This document shows positions 49,387-58,908 of a DNA stretch of 64,000 nt, piece after piece. Made by a program: the position numbers and the translations under genes. The stretch's first letter is position 1; the number at the start of each line of letters is the position of its first letter. This DNA comes from Vibrio sp. B1FLJ16 (GTDB lineage Bacteria > Pseudomonadota > Gammaproteobacteria > Enterobacterales > Vibrionaceae): NCBI RefSeq assembly GCF_905175385.1, contig NZ_HG992749.1, positions 992,001 through 1,056,000 on the forward strand. Reading direction: 5' to 3'. Below the pieces are notes generated by a model, which was given only the letters and a program-made list of their open reading frames with translations, was not told the origin of the DNA and did no database searches.

Positions 49387-51773
49387 TACTCGTTCTCCTC
49401 GTTATTATTTTTATTTGCGTCTTGCTGAGCTTTACGTGCTTTTGCGCGGGCAATGACCGCAGCAACAGCGGCTTTCTTCGGGTCTTCTGATTGCTCAGCT
49501 GGCGCATCAACTTCTTCGGCGGAATTTGACTCTGCCTCAGCTTTACGTGCTTTTGCGCGGGCTATCGCCGCAGCGACAGCGGCTTTCTTCGGATCTTCTG
49601 CTGGCTCAGCTGGTGCATCATTTTTTTCGGCAGGTTTTGACTCTACCTGTTGTCCGGCTTTACGCGCTTTAGCTCGGGCAATGGCTGCAGCGACAGCGGC
49701 TTTCTTCGGATCTTCTGATTGCTCAGCTGGCGCTTCATTTTCTTCGGCAGTTTTTGACTCTGCTTCTTGCCCTGCTTTACGCGCTTTAGCTCGGGCAATG
49801 GCCGCAGCGACAGCGGCTTTCTTCGGATCTTCTGATTGCTCAGCTGGTGCTTCATTTTCTTCGGCAGGTTTTGGCTCTACCTGTTGTCCGGCTTTACGCG
49901 CTTTAGCCCGTGCAATGGCTGCAGCAACGGCGGCTTTTTTATCTTCCGGTTCTGGCGAAGAGGATTCTTCTTGCTGTGCTTTTTTCGCTTTAGCGCGAGC
50001 AATTGCCGCAGCTACGGCTGACTTTTTATCATCAGTGTTTTCTGCCGGAGTTTCTGTCTGTTCTTTTTCTGCTTTACGTTCACGAGCAAGACGTTTACGT
50101 TCTTCACGCAGCTTAGCCATCTCCGAGTTATCTGGCTCAGCAGAACCAGCTTCTGCTGCAGCTGCTTGTTTGGCTTTCGCTTTTGCTATCGCAGCAGCAA
50201 CAGCCGGTTTCACGGCAGGTTCTGCTTTGTCTTCGATGTTCTCTTTTTGTGCTTTCACCCGGGCAATCGCAGCGGCTATCGCGTCATCGCCGCCTGTTGA
50301 TTTCATCTCTTTACGGCGTTCATCAGCCGCTTTCTTAAAGCGGTTTTCACGCTCCGCTTTTTCGCGCTCCATACGCGCTTTTTTCTCTTCAAAGCGCTGT
50401 TTTGCACGGTCAGCTGCTTCGGCTTCTTGAGCTCTGGTACGAATCTCAGCTTTCGCCTGGCGGTAGTATTGAACCAGTGGGATCTCACTCGGACAAACAA
50501 AAGCGCAAGCGCCACACTCTATACAATCTTTAAGATTCAACTGTTCTAATTTGTCATACTCTTCAGCTTTCGAATGCCACAAGAGCTGCTGAGGAAGTAA
50601 CGATGCAGGGCAGGCTTCGGCACATTGTCCGCAGCGAATACATTCCATCTCATATTGATTTGCAGAAATCTCAAAGCGAGTTGGTGCAAGTATACAGTTT
50701 GCTGTCTTGGTAATTGGCACCTGAGAGTGGGGCAGGGTAAAGCCCATCATCGGGCCGCCCATGATCAAGCGAGGGAGTTTTTTATCAGCCTTGTAACCAA
50801 ATTCATCAAGCAGAGCTTGTACTGGCGTGCCCAATAACGCCCAGACATTACGCGGCTGTTTAAACGTTTTACCAGTAAGGGTTACGACACGCTCTATGAT
50901 AGGCTCACCATCAATGACAGCTCGTTTAATAGAGTACAAAGAGCCAACATTCTGAACTAAGATGCCAATATCAGCAGGAATCGCCCCGCTAGGTACTTCT
51001 TTATTGGTCAGAATTTTGATCAGCTGTTTTTCGCCGCCAGACGGATATTTGGTTGGGATAACGCGGATAACAATATCTTTATTTAAAGCAGCTTTCTCAA
51101 GCGCTTTAATAGCATCTGGTTTGTTGTCTTCGATACCGATTATCGTCAGTTTGGGTTTTAAGATATGTTCGACAACCTCAATGCCCTGAATTAGTTCGTC
51201 GGCATGTTCCTGAATAAGTTTGTCATCGGCAGTGATATATGGCTCACATTCTGCCGCGTTAACAATCAGGATTTCCGTGCGGGCAACTCCGGATTGAATC
51301 TTTTTCGCTGTAGGGAAACCTGCGCCACCCATACCTGAAATACCAGCATCACGTATAACGTCGATTAATGCATCTGCGGATTCTTGGGTGTAATCCGCGA
51401 CGGGCGTTTTTTCGCACCAGGTATCTTTGTTGTCAGGTTTAATCACAGCACATAGTTCACTTAGCCCGGATGGGTGAGCGACTGTGCGAGGTTCAATCGC
51501 AGTGATTCGACCTGAGGTAGGCGCATGAACCGGCGCAGTAAAGCCAGTCTCTGATTGTGTCAGTGGCTGACCTTTTAGAACGGTGTCACCTGCCGCAACA
51601 AGAAGTTTACCTGCTTTGCCTATGTGCTGTTTTAACGGTAAGACAATTTCTGCCGGAATAGCGGCATGAACTAACTCGGTTTTATTAGATTGTTTTTTGT
51701 TTTCTGCCGGATGCACACCGCCCGGAAAATCCCAGAGCGACCCAGTACGAATTTGTTCAATCAAAGACAACAT
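49386..51773 (-). CDS. rnfC: Rnf electron-transport complex subunit C with a long Ala/Lys-rich repeat tail
   Basis: 795 residues. The conserved core (about 1-450) has the NADH/flavin-binding [31 protein letters not shown] and two 4Fe-4S clusters ([12 protein letters not shown] and [12 protein letters not shown]). The last 340 residues are a charged coiled-coil stretch, then about six near-identical ~38-residue repeats around [14 protein letters not shown]. Core accepts electrons between NADH and the membrane subunits; the tail's role is unknown and it varies in length between species. Confidence 0.94.
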   Translation of the reverse strand: MLSLIEQIRTGSLWDFPGGVHPAENKKQSNKTELVHAAIPAEIVLPLKQHIGKAGKLLVAAGDTVLKGQPLTQSETGFTAPVHAPTSGRITAIEPRTVAHPSGLSELCAVIKPDNKDTWCEKTPVADYTQESADALIDVIRDAGISGMGGAGFPTAKKIQSGVARTEILIVNAAECEPYITADDKLIQEHADELIQGIEVVEHILKPKLTIIGIEDNKPDAIKALEKAALNKDIVIRVIPTKYPSGGEKQLIKILTNKEVPSGAIPADIGILVQNVGSLYSIKRAVIDGEPIIERVVTLTGKTFKQPRNVWALLGTPVQALLDEFGYKADKKLPRLIMGGPMMGFTLPHSQVPITKTANCILAPTRFEISANQYEMECIRCGQCAEACPASLLPQQLLWHSKAEEYDKLEQLNLKDCIECGACAFVCPSEIPLVQYYRQAKAEIRTRAQEAEAADRAKQRFEEKKARMEREKAERENRFKKAADERRKEMKSTGGDDAIAAAIARVKAQKENIEDKAEPAVKPAVAAAIAKAKAKQAAAAEAGSAEPDNSEMAKLREERKRLARERKAEKEQTETPAENTDDKKSAVAAAIARAKAKKAQQEESSSPEPEDKKAAVAAAIARAKARKAGQQVEPKPAEENEAPAEQSEDPKKAAVAAAIARAKARKAGQEAESKTAEENEAPAEQSEDPKKAAVAAAIARAKARKAGQQVESKPAEKNDAPAEPAEDPKKAAVAAAIARAKARKAEAESNSAEEVDAPAEQSEDPKKAAVAAVIARAKARKAQQDANKNNNEENE
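49400..50250 (-). repeat. Tandem repeats in the 3' part of rnfC
   Basis: About six in-frame units of about 114 bp, encoding [14 protein letters not shown] plus an acidic linker with KPAEEN or similar. Older, shorter units lie upstream. Units are nearly identical in DNA, so unit number probably varies by slippage. Confidence 0.9.
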
Positions 51774-51781
51774 ACGAAACC

Positions 51782-52378
51782 TTAATTAATTGAATCTTTC
51801 ACGTGCGCTGCATCTTCAGCAGCATCCGTAATATCAAGTACTGGAATAGCGTTAAGTTGCCACTTCCAGCTGTCCGTGGTCGTTGCCACAGGAATCATTT
51901 CTATACAGTCAGTCGGACAAGGTGCCACGCACAAGTCACAACCCGTACATTCTTCTTTGATAACGGTATGAAGGGCCTTTGTGCCACCAACAATGGCGTC
52001 GACGGGACAGGCCTGAATGCATTTAGTACAGCCGATACACATGTCTTCGTGAATAAATGCGACCGTAGGGACTTTACTGTCGAGATCGTGTGCTGATTCT
52101 TCCGGTTCAACACCCATTAGGTCCGCCAGCTTCTCAATAGTTGCCTGTCCACCTGGAGGACATTTATTAATGTTGTCACCATTGGCAATCGCCTCTGCGT
52201 AAGGGCGACAACCGGGGTAACCGCATTGGCCACACTGAGTCTGGGGCAAGATTGCATCGATTTGGTCGACGATAGGATCCGCCTCGACTTTGAAACGGAT
52301 AGAGGCGAAGCCCAGTATGGCGCCGAAAATTGCCGCTAGTACAGCAAGTGCGATGATCGCAATTAAAATAGTACTCAT
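51782..52378 (-). CDS. rnfB: Rnf electron-transport complex subunit B (iron-sulfur protein)
   Basis: 198 residues. N-terminal membrane anchor ([18 protein letters not shown]), a four-Cys cluster domain ([16 protein letters not shown]), and two 4Fe-4S ferredoxin motifs ([24 protein letters not shown]). It takes electrons from ferredoxin for the pump. Four bases before rnfC and rnfA neighbours. Confidence 0.95.
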   Translation of the reverse strand: MSTILIAIIALAVLAAIFGAILGFASIRFKVEADPIVDQIDAILPQTQCGQCGYPGCRPYAEAIANGDNINKCPPGGQATIEKLADLMGVEPEESAHDLDSKVPTVAFIHEDMCIGCTKCIQACPVDAIVGGTKALHTVIKEECTGCDLCVAPCPTDCIEMIPVATTTDSWKWQLNAIPVLDITDAAEDAAHVKDSIN

Positions 52379-52381
52379 CGT

Positions 52382-52960
52382 TTACTTCACCAGACCAGTA
52401 AAGCCCATAAAGGCAAGCGACATCAAACCAGCTGTAATCATTGCAATGGATGCACCTTTAAAAGGAAGCGGTACATCTGCTGCAGCAATTCTCTCACGCA
52501 TGGAGGCAAATAATATTAAGACAAGTGAAAAGCCGACAGCCGCACCAAAACCATAGATGATTGACTCAAGAAAGTTATGGTTTTCATTGATATTAAGTAG
52601 AGCAACACCTAACACAGCACAGTTAGTGGTAATCAAGGGTAAGAAAATACCCAGCAGGCGATAGAGTGTCGGGCTGGTTTTGTGTACAACCATCTCTGTA
52701 AACTGAACCACAACAGCAATAACCAGGATAAAGCTCATGGTTCTCAGATATTCGATGCCTAAAGGACGAAGGATGTAGCTTTCTACTAAATACGAACACA
52801 CCGACGCGAGCGTTAGCACGAAAGTTGTTGCTAAGCCCATACCAATTGCTGTTTCTAATTTTTTGGACACACCCATGAAAGGACACAGGCCCAAAAATTT
52901 CACCAGTACAAAGTTGTTTACCAGCACAGTGCCGACCAACAACAAAACATATTCGGTCAT
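52382..52960 (-). CDS. rnfA: Rnf electron-transport complex subunit A
   Basis: 192 residues from the ATG at 52960 ([21 protein letters not shown]). An in-frame extension to 53020 adds 20 residues not found in the family. Six membrane segments; [27 protein letters not shown] and the [17 protein letters not shown] motifs match RnfA/RsxA. First gene of the rnf operon. Confidence 0.95.
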   Translation of the reverse strand: MTEYVLLLVGTVLVNNFVLVKFLGLCPFMGVSKKLETAIGMGLATTFVLTLASVCSYLVESYILRPLGIEYLRTMSFILVIAVVVQFTEMVVHKTSPTLYRLLGIFLPLITTNCAVLGVALLNINENHNFLESIIYGFGAAVGFSLVLILFASMRERIAAADVPLPFKGASIAMITAGLMSLAFMGFTGLVK

Positions 52961-53359
52961 AGTTTTTACGTTCTTAAAATCCGATCCCAATATTATCGTG
53001 TTTTGTGACACCAATAACAACCAGTGAACGATGTGGTTTTTTATACACGGTGGAAAAATAACCGTCTATGCGAATCAGATAGATGAATTTTTATCGGACT
53101 CAGAGGCTTGGTGAATGATTTGCGGGTTAAATGAGAATTGGTGGATCAGTTTGAAGGGGCGCTTAAATCGTGTTTGGCTCACCATTTGACGACTGTAATA
53201 ATGCTGAAAGTACTTGATTGATTTTGTGACTAGTTTCGGAAGAAGTGTCGATGAAAGCTACTTTTTTTGTGGGAATAGTATGAAGTACATGCGGTGGTTG
53301 CTGTCTCGGTGTAAGATGCCTTCGTTTTGAATTGAATCAGGCTATTAATAAGAGAAAAG
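52961..53359. other. Intergenic stretch between rnfA and the pilin gene
   Basis: About 400 bp with divergent genes on either side. No gene and no clear operator are seen. Confidence 0.5.
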
Positions 53360-53914
53360 ATGAGACGACAGAAAGGCTTTACGTTAATTGAACTTGTTAT
53401 TGTTATCGTTATTTTAGGGATCTTGAGCGTAGTAGCGGTGCCAAAGTTTTTAAATGTTCAGGACGATGCTCGGGCGAGTACAATAAAAGGAATTAAAGCG
53501 ACATTACAAGTTGTGATTGATAGTGTGCATGCTCAATCTCTTATTCAGGGAACAGAAAAACAACGTGAAGTTCAGACGGAAGTTAATGGTGTTTATATTC
53601 AAACCTATTATGGTTACCCGCAAGAAATATGGGACGACAAATTAGAGCATCTGATGAGTCATACTTTTAACTATTTGGGTAACGGTTATAACAATAACAG
53701 CCTGTACTCAACAACTTGCGATTACTCTGTATGCGTTGTTGATCAAATTAAGCTAAGTGAATTGTACAATGACAATACTGGAGGCTACGCCTTGGCTTTT
53801 TTCCCTAAGGGAAAAAGTCTGCAAGATAATTGTGTGGCTGTGTACTATTTCACTGCGTATGAGTCAGATGGTTTTGCTGATGTACACGTTGAAAGTAGAA
53901 CAAGTGAGTGTTAG
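53360..53914 (+). CDS. Orphan type IV pilin-like / pseudopilin protein
   Basis: 184 residues. The N terminus MRRQKGFTLIELVIVIVILG is a class III prepilin signal: cleavage after Gly, then Phe 1 and Glu 5 followed by a hydrophobic helix. The C-terminal domain is short, with Cys pairs (TTCDYSVC; DNC...SEC) likely forming a disulfide loop. No assembly genes are nearby, so it would depend on pilus or type II secretion machinery encoded elsewhere. Exact class is uncertain. Confidence 0.82.
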   Translation: MRRQKGFTLIELVIVIVILGILSVVAVPKFLNVQDDARASTIKGIKATLQVVIDSVHAQSLIQGTEKQREVQTEVNGVYIQTYYGYPQEIWDDKLEHLMSHTFNYLGNGYNNNSLYSTTCDYSVCVVDQIKLSELYNDNTGGYALAFFPKGKSLQDNCVAVYYFTAYESDGFADVHVESRTSEC

Positions 53915-53965
53915 CTAACTATCGGCTATCGGTCTTCCCATATATCCAAATCCCAAATTCAAAAC

Positions 53966-53999
53966 GAAAAAAAGCTCAGTTTTTCAACTGAGCTTTTTT
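53966..53999. terminator. Terminator after the orphan pilin gene
   Basis: AAAAAGCTCAGTT / AACTGAGCTTTTTT hairpin, a near copy of the hairpin after tRNA-Asn (54087-54117). Confidence 0.85.
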
Positions 54000-54007
54000 C
54001 TTGAATT

Positions 54008-54040
54008 TTATCTCCCCTGTCGGGACTCGACGCGGGCGGC
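54008..54040 (-). pseudogene. Degenerate 3' fragment of a tRNA gene
   Basis: TCTCCCCTGTCGGGACTCGA resembles the acceptor and T-arm end of the nearby tRNA-Asn (reverse strand) with substitutions. It sits in the same order beside a near-identical terminator, so a tRNA-plus-terminator unit was duplicated and then decayed. Confidence 0.6.
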
Positions 54041-54086
54041 TAGCTCTGTGACAAAAGTTTGGTACAAACTTGTCGCAGTTTAAAAC

Positions 54087-54117
54087 GAAAAAAGCCCAGT
54101 ATTTAACTGGGCTTTTT
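54087..54117 (-). terminator. Terminator of tRNA-Asn
   Basis: AAAAGCCCAGT / ACTGGGCTTTTT hairpin on the minus strand. Confidence 0.85.
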
Positions 54118-54125
54118 CTTGAATT

Positions 54126-54201
54126 TGGCTCCCCCTGCGGGACTCGAACCTGCGACATACGGATTAACAGTCCGCCGTTCTACCAACTGAACTAAGGGGG
54201 A
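54126..54201 (-). tRNA. tRNA-Asn (anticodon GTT)
   Basis: 76 nt with encoded CCA. The acceptor stem TCCCCCT / GGGGGAG, anticodon loop CTGTTAA (anticodon GTT) and T loop TTCGAGTC are all present. A terminator follows. Single copy here, next to a decayed duplicate. Confidence 0.96.
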
Positions 54202-54339
54202 ATTGCTTTGCTTGAAAGCGGGGCAAATCTTACCGAGCAGCCAATCTGCTGTCAACAGGAATAAATTGCATTTTTTTGAAAAAATATCACCTTTAACTCT
54301 TTACTTTTTTGAGTCGCTTACCAGTAAAGGGCTAGAGTT

Positions 54340-54365
54340 ACTTATCCACTAAAATTGTGGATAAC
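54340..54365. promoter_or_regulatory. Inverted pair of DnaA boxes
   Basis: TTATCCACT and, on the other strand, TTATCCACA (seen as TGTGGATAA) separated by AAAATT or so. The second is a perfect DnaA box. A further box-like GTGGATAAA lies at about 54499-54507. Confidence 0.6.
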
Positions 54366-54715
54366 TATGTTGATGAATTTTGGGTAATTCTATTTTATAT
54401 GAAACGTGTTTTGTTTTGTCTGCATTTATAAGCAAATTTCGCCACATTTTAGGCATGTGAAACAAATATTTATAGATGTTTGAGCGATAGCAGGCAAAGT
54501 GGATAAAATTTAGGCTTCTGGGGATAAAAGGAATTTGAGTATTATTTTGGGGAAAACTTGTGGAAATTAAATGAAGACTCTAGGCGGTAATCATTAGCTA
54601 GGGCGAAGTAATATATCAGAGCTACGCAGATAAGGCTATAGCGATATAGACAAAGAGATAAATTTATTAACAATGGCAGATAAAACTCAGATAGGCATGG
54701 ATTTTGTCTACTAAG

Positions 54716-54731
54716 GTGTATATATATACAG
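54716..54731 (+). promoter_or_regulatory. LexA-type operator of uvrB
   Basis: GTGT-ATATATAT-ACAG differs by one base from the SOS box CTGT-N8-ACAG and has the ideal AT spacer. It lies about 55 bp before the uvrB start, fitting SOS induction. Confidence 0.78.
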
Positions 54732-54784
54732 CCGAATAGTAAGGTGTATATACAAGCCAGAAAGCAGTAAAGTTGAGGAAGGGT

Positions 54785-56815
54785 ATGAGCAAAGTTTATG
54801 AACTGGTCTCTGATTATCAGCCATCAGGAGACCAACCAAGCGCCATTAAGCAGTTACTTGAAGGCTTAGATTCGGGTCTTGCGCACCAGACGCTTTTGGG
54901 TGTGACGGGGTCCGGTAAAACCTTTACTTTGGCTAACGTGATTGCTCAGTCACAACGCCCTGCAATTTTACTCGCCCCAAATAAAACCCTTGCTGCGCAG
55001 CTATACGGTGAGATGAAATCTTTCTTTCCTAATAATGCCGTTGAATACTTCGTTTCTTACTATGACTACTATCAACCAGAAGCTTATGTGCCGACCACCG
55101 ATACCTTTATCGAGAAGGATGCGTCGATTAACGCCCATATTGAGCAGATGCGATTATCGGCGACGAAAGCATTACTAGAACGTAAAGATGCCATCATCGT
55201 AGCATCGGTTTCCGCTATTTACGGTTTGGGCGATCCTGAATCATATCTGCAAATGATGTTGCATTTACGCCGTGGTGATGTGATTGACCAACGCGACATG
55301 CTACGACGTTTAGCAGAGCTTCAATACTCGCGTAATGATGTCGCGTTTGAACGTGGTCAGTTCCGAGTACGCGGAGAGGTCATTGATATTTTCCCTGCTG
55401 AATCGGATCAAGATGCAGTACGGGTTGAAATGTTCGATGATGAAATTGATTGTATCAGCGTATTTGACCCACTTACCGGAGTGGTAAAACAGCGCGATCT
55501 GCCACGTTATACCATCTATCCAAAAACCCACTACGTTACCCCTCGAGATCGTGTTCTCGAAGCGATTGAAAAAATTAAAGTAGAACTGGAAATACGTAAG
55601 AAACAGCTACTAGACAACAACAAGCTTTTGGAAGAGCAACGTATAAGCCAGCGTACTCAGTTTGATATTGAAATGATGAACGAACTTGGTTTCTGTTCTG
55701 GTATCGAAAACTATTCTCGTTACTTAAGTGGTCGATCTGAAGGTGAGCCGCCGCCAACACTTTTTGATTATTTGCCTCACGACGGCTTGTTAATTATTGA
55801 TGAGTCACACGTGACGGTGCCACAGATAGGCGCAATGTATAAAGGTGACCGCTCCCGAAAAGAAACCTTAGTGGAGTTTGGTTTCCGTCTGCCTTCTGCG
55901 TTGGATAACCGTCCTCTTAAATTTGAAGAGTTTGAATCACTTGCACCGCAGACTATTTTTGTATCTGCCACACCGGGTAACTATGAGCTTGAGAAATCGG
56001 ATGGTGATATAGCGGATCAAGTCGTACGCCCTACGGGTCTGTTGGATCCTGTGTTAGAGGTTCGTCCAGTTGCCACTCAGGTAGATGACTTGCTCTCTGA
56101 AATCCGTATCCGAGCAGCGAAAAATGAACGAGTGCTTGTTACGACGTTAACCAAACGCATGGCGGAGGATTTGACTGAGTATCTGCATGAGCATGATGTG
56201 CGAGTACGCTATCTTCACTCAGATATAGATACGGTCGAGCGCGTCGAAATTATCAGAGATCTTCGTTTGGGTGAGTTTGATGTTCTGGTCGGAATTAACT
56301 TGCTGCGAGAAGGTCTGGATATGCCTGAAGTATCGCTGGTGGCTATCTTAGACGCAGACAAGGAAGGTTTCCTACGTTCGGAACGTTCTCTGATTCAGAC
56401 TATTGGGCGTGCAGCACGAAACCTGGAAGGTAAGGCCATTTTGTATGGAGATAGCATTACCAAATCCATGAAGAAGGCAATTGACGAGACTAATCGTCGA
56501 CGTGAAAAGCAGCATGCGTACAACGAGAAAATGGGTCTCACTCCGCAAGCGCTTAAGCGCAACATCAAAGACATTATGGAGCTGGGAGATATCACCAAAT
56601 CCAAGCGTCAGCGTACGGGCAGGCAGGTGCCGCTGTCGAAAGTCGCTGAGCCGTCTCAGTCTTATGAAGTGATGTCGCCACAACAGTTAGAAAAAGAGAT
56701 CAGCCGATTGGAAGCTGCGATGTACCAGCATGCACAGGATTTGGAGTTTGAGCTGGCCGCTGAAAAGCGTGATGAGATTGAAAAGTTACGCGCCCAATTT
56801 ATCGCAAACAGTTAG
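54785..56815 (+). CDS. uvrB: Excinuclease ABC subunit B
   Basis: 676 residues from the ATG at 54785 (GAGGAAGGG upstream); a TTG at 54773 is less likely. Walker [10 protein letters not shown], the beta-hairpin [21 protein letters not shown], helicase motifs LLIIDESH and [43 protein letters not shown], and the C-terminal UVR motif ([21 protein letters not shown]). It verifies DNA damage in nucleotide excision repair, the pathway that ATL proteins such as ybaZ feed. Confidence 0.97.
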   Translation: MSKVYELVSDYQPSGDQPSAIKQLLEGLDSGLAHQTLLGVTGSGKTFTLANVIAQSQRPAILLAPNKTLAAQLYGEMKSFFPNNAVEYFVSYYDYYQPEAYVPTTDTFIEKDASINAHIEQMRLSATKALLERKDAIIVASVSAIYGLGDPESYLQMMLHLRRGDVIDQRDMLRRLAELQYSRNDVAFERGQFRVRGEVIDIFPAESDQDAVRVEMFDDEIDCISVFDPLTGVVKQRDLPRYTIYPKTHYVTPRDRVLEAIEKIKVELEIRKKQLLDNNKLLEEQRISQRTQFDIEMMNELGFCSGIENYSRYLSGRSEGEPPPTLFDYLPHDGLLIIDESHVTVPQIGAMYKGDRSRKETLVEFGFRLPSALDNRPLKFEEFESLAPQTIFVSATPGNYELEKSDGDIADQVVRPTGLLDPVLEVRPVATQVDDLLSEIRIRAAKNERVLVTTLTKRMAEDLTEYLHEHDVRVRYLHSDIDTVERVEIIRDLRLGEFDVLVGINLLREGLDMPEVSLVAILDADKEGFLRSERSLIQTIGRAARNLEGKAILYGDSITKSMKKAIDETNRRREKQHAYNEKMGLTPQALKRNIKDIMELGDITKSKRQRTGRQVPLSKVAEPSQSYEVMSPQQLEKEISRLEAAMYQHAQDLEFELAAEKRDEIEKLRAQFIANS

Positions 56816-56830
56816 AGTTAAGACCTTTTG

Positions 56831-56925
56831 AAAAAGAAGCCAATAGGCAGGTGGCTCTATTGGCTTTATATGCGAACAATATGTTCACTAACAACGTCAG
56901 TTGGCTAGGTGACCCAAGGGGTCAG
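56831..56925 (-). ncRNA. qrr1: Qrr1 quorum-regulatory small RNA
   Basis: About 95 nt on the minus strand, divergent from luxO as in other Vibrio. The conserved core CTAGCCAACTGACGTTGTTAG and GTGAAC follow a 5' hairpin (TGACCC...GGGTCA). The 3' end GCCAATAG...CTATTGGC plus T run is a terminator. Qrr RNAs pair with hapR/luxR-type mRNA with Hfq when LuxO is phosphorylated. The terminator also stands at the end of convergent uvrB. Confidence 0.93.
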
Positions 56926-56935
56926 GAAAAATTGA

Positions 56936-56950
56936 GCATGTTTTATGCCA
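56936..56950 (-). promoter_or_regulatory. Sigma-54 promoter of qrr1
   Basis: TGGCATAAAACATGC on the minus strand has GG and GC 10 nt apart, and ends about 11 nt before the predicted RNA start. Confidence 0.88.
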
Positions 56951-57014
56951 GAACATCAAGTGTATGATAATCAAAATTATTCGCTTTAATTACCCATAAC
57001 TTATGTAATGTTAA

Positions 57015-57027
57015 TTGCAAAATGCAA
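57015..57027. promoter_or_regulatory. LuxO binding site upstream of qrr1
   Basis: TTGCAAAATGCAA is a perfect dyad of the LuxO type TTGCA-N3-TGCAA, about 70 bp upstream of the qrr1 sigma-54 promoter and just before luxO. Confidence 0.82.
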
Positions 57028-57077
57028 AGCGGAATGCGATTATTATTTAAAACATTACAATAAAAATTAGCTAGGTT

Positions 57078-58481
57078 ATGCAACAAAACACTCAACATCA
57101 AAAGTCGCGTTATCTATTAATGGTCGAAGACACCGCATCTGTTGCTGCGCTGTATCGATCTTATCTGACGCCACTGGGTATCGACATTAATATTGTCGGT
57201 ACAGGACGCGATGCGATTGAAAGCCTGAATCATCGAACTCCTGATCTTATCTTACTGGATTTACGTCTACCCGATATGACCGGGATGGATGTTCTACATA
57301 CTGTCAAAAAAGACCATCCGGATGTGCCTGTCATTTTCATGACTGCTCATGGCTCTATCGATACAGCGGTAGAGGCGATGCGTCATGGCTCACAAGACTT
57401 CCTGATTAAGCCGTGCGAAGCAGACCGTTTACGTGTAACGGTAAATAATGCTCTTCGTAAAGCAACTAAGTTAAAAAATGAAGCAGATAATCCTGGCAAT
57501 CAGAATTACCAGGGGTTTATCGGCAGCAGCCAAACCATGCAGCAGGTGTATAGGACCATCGACTCTGCTGCCAGCAGTAAAGCAAGTATTTTCATTACCG
57601 GAGAAAGTGGTACGGGTAAAGAAGTGTGCGCCGAGGCTATCCATGCTGCGAGTAAACGCGGAGATAAACCATTTATTGCGATTAACTGTGCGGCTATCCC
57701 CAAAGATCTTATTGAAAGTGAACTGTTTGGTCACGTAAAGGGCGCCTTTACCGGTGCTGCAAATGACCGACAAGGTGCGGCAGAGTTAGCTGATGGCGGA
57801 ACACTATTCCTCGATGAGTTATGTGAAATGGACTTGGAGCTGCAAACCAAGTTATTGCGTTTTATCCAGACCGGTACATTTCAGAAAGTAGGTTCATCCA
57901 AAATGAAAAGTGTGGATGTACGTTTTGTGTGTGCGACTAACCGTGACCCGTGGAAAGAGGTTCAGGAAGGACGTTTTCGTGAAGACTTGTACTACCGTCT
58001 GTATGTGATTCCTTTGCATTTGCCACCTTTGCGTGAGCGTGGTGAAGACGTTATTGAAATCGCTTACTCGCTGCTTGGCTATATGTCTCACGAAGAGGGT
58101 AAAAACTTCGTTCGTTTTTCCCAGGAGGTTATTGAACGTTTCAACAGCTATGAATGGCCAGGTAACGTTCGCCAGCTTCAGAATGTATTGCGTAACATTG
58201 TGGTTTTGAATCACGGCAAAGAAATTACACTCGAGATGTTACCGCCGCCAATTAATCAACCGCTAGCTCGTGAGCCCAAAGCAGATGCAGTTGAACTAAA
58301 AGCGATGACGGCGTCAGATATCGTACCACTGTGGATGACAGAAAAATTAGCGATTGAAAGGGCGATCAACGCGTGTGATGGCAATATTCCAAGAGCGGCG
58401 GGTTATCTTGATGTTAGCCCTTCAACGATTTATCGTAAGTTACAAGTCTGGAACAGCAAAGAAGAGCAGCAAAAAGCATGA
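57078..58481 (+). CDS. luxO: Quorum-sensing sigma-54 response regulator LuxO
   Basis: 467 residues. Receiver domain with phospho-acceptor Asp 61 ([10 protein letters not shown]), the sigma-54 AAA+ domain with Walker A GESGTGKE (175-182) and GAFTGA (222-227), and a C-terminal Fis-type HTH ([31 protein letters not shown]). Classic LuxO numbering (Asp 47) begins at the internal Met 15. The longer start is preferred because residues 11-18 form strand beta1 of the receiver. Phosphorylated LuxO activates qrr genes. Confidence 0.96.
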   Translation: MQQNTQHQKSRYLLMVEDTASVAALYRSYLTPLGIDINIVGTGRDAIESLNHRTPDLILLDLRLPDMTGMDVLHTVKKDHPDVPVIFMTAHGSIDTAVEAMRHGSQDFLIKPCEADRLRVTVNNALRKATKLKNEADNPGNQNYQGFIGSSQTMQQVYRTIDSAASSKASIFITGESGTGKEVCAEAIHAASKRGDKPFIAINCAAIPKDLIESELFGHVKGAFTGAANDRQGAAELADGGTLFLDELCEMDLELQTKLLRFIQTGTFQKVGSSKMKSVDVRFVCATNRDPWKEVQEGRFREDLYYRLYVIPLHLPPLRERGEDVIEIAYSLLGYMSHEEGKNFVRFSQEVIERFNSYEWPGNVRQLQNVLRNIVVLNHGKEITLEMLPPPINQPLAREPKADAVELKAMTASDIVPLWMTEKLAIERAINACDGNIPRAAGYLDVSPSTIYRKLQVWNSKEEQQKA

Positions 58482-58822
58482 GTATGGATATATTAAATCA
58501 ACAGAAAATTGATGAGCTATCCGTCGAGATAGGTAGCGATAACGTTCCATTACTGCTGGATATCTTCTTAGGTGAAATGGGCACGTATATTGATAATCTG
58601 CAAAGCTATGCGGGCGAAGCTCAGCGGGACTACTTGAAAGAAATTAGTCATGCACTTAAAAGCAGCGCAGCCAGTTTTGGCGCAGATCGTTTATGTGCAC
58701 TAGCGGTCTCTATCGATAAGAAAGCCAAAAACAATCAATTATTAGAAGGCGGAGAGGAAGTGAGCAGGATGATTGGCTTATTGCGTGATACCCAAGATGT
58801 TTATCGCTCCTGGAGTAATTAA
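58478..58822 (+). CDS. luxU: LuxU phosphotransfer protein
   Basis: 114 residues, the family length. HPt domain with the phosphorylated His 58 in [18 protein letters not shown]. It relays phosphate from the autoinducer sensor kinases to LuxO. Start overlaps the luxO stop by 4 nt (ATGA). Confidence 0.96.
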   Translation: MSMDILNQQKIDELSVEIGSDNVPLLLDIFLGEMGTYIDNLQSYAGEAQRDYLKEISHALKSSAASFGADRLCALAVSIDKKAKNNQLLEGGEEVSRMIGLLRDTQDVYRSWSN

Positions 58823-58844
58823 CAGACTCAGCGTTTTCTAAAGG

Positions 58845-58892
58845 TAAAGCCCTTCAATACTGTAAAGCCCTTCAATACTGTGAAGGGCTTTG
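58845..58892. terminator. Terminator after luxU with a duplicated left arm
   Basis: TAAAGCCCTTCAATACTG occurs twice in tandem (58845-58862, 58863-58880) and is followed by TGAAGGGCTTTG, which pairs with either copy. Serves luxU and possibly yvcK. Confidence 0.75.
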
Positions 58893-58908
58893 TCATTTCT
58901 GAACGGGA

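Larger units (their letters stand above)
54202..54784. other. Long upstream region of uvrB
   Basis: About 580 bp with no gene. Holds DnaA-box-like sites and a LexA-type operator, listed separately. Confidence 0.6.

Noticed and set aside
49400..50250. Regular repeats in this stretch as a CRISPR array
   Set aside because: The units are in-frame coding repeats of rnfC with no unique spacers of constant length.
49453..50430. Long plus-strand ORF (about 325 codons) opposite rnfC
   Set aside because: It is Ala/Ser-rich and mirrors the repeat tail of rnfC on the other strand; the open frame is a by-product of the repeat's codon pattern, with no Shine-Dalgarno or domain.
53205..53240. Third copy of the small palindromic repeat (AAGTACTTGATTGATT)
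   Set aside because: Only a short stretch matches; the remaining core and the ends are missing, so it is likely chance.
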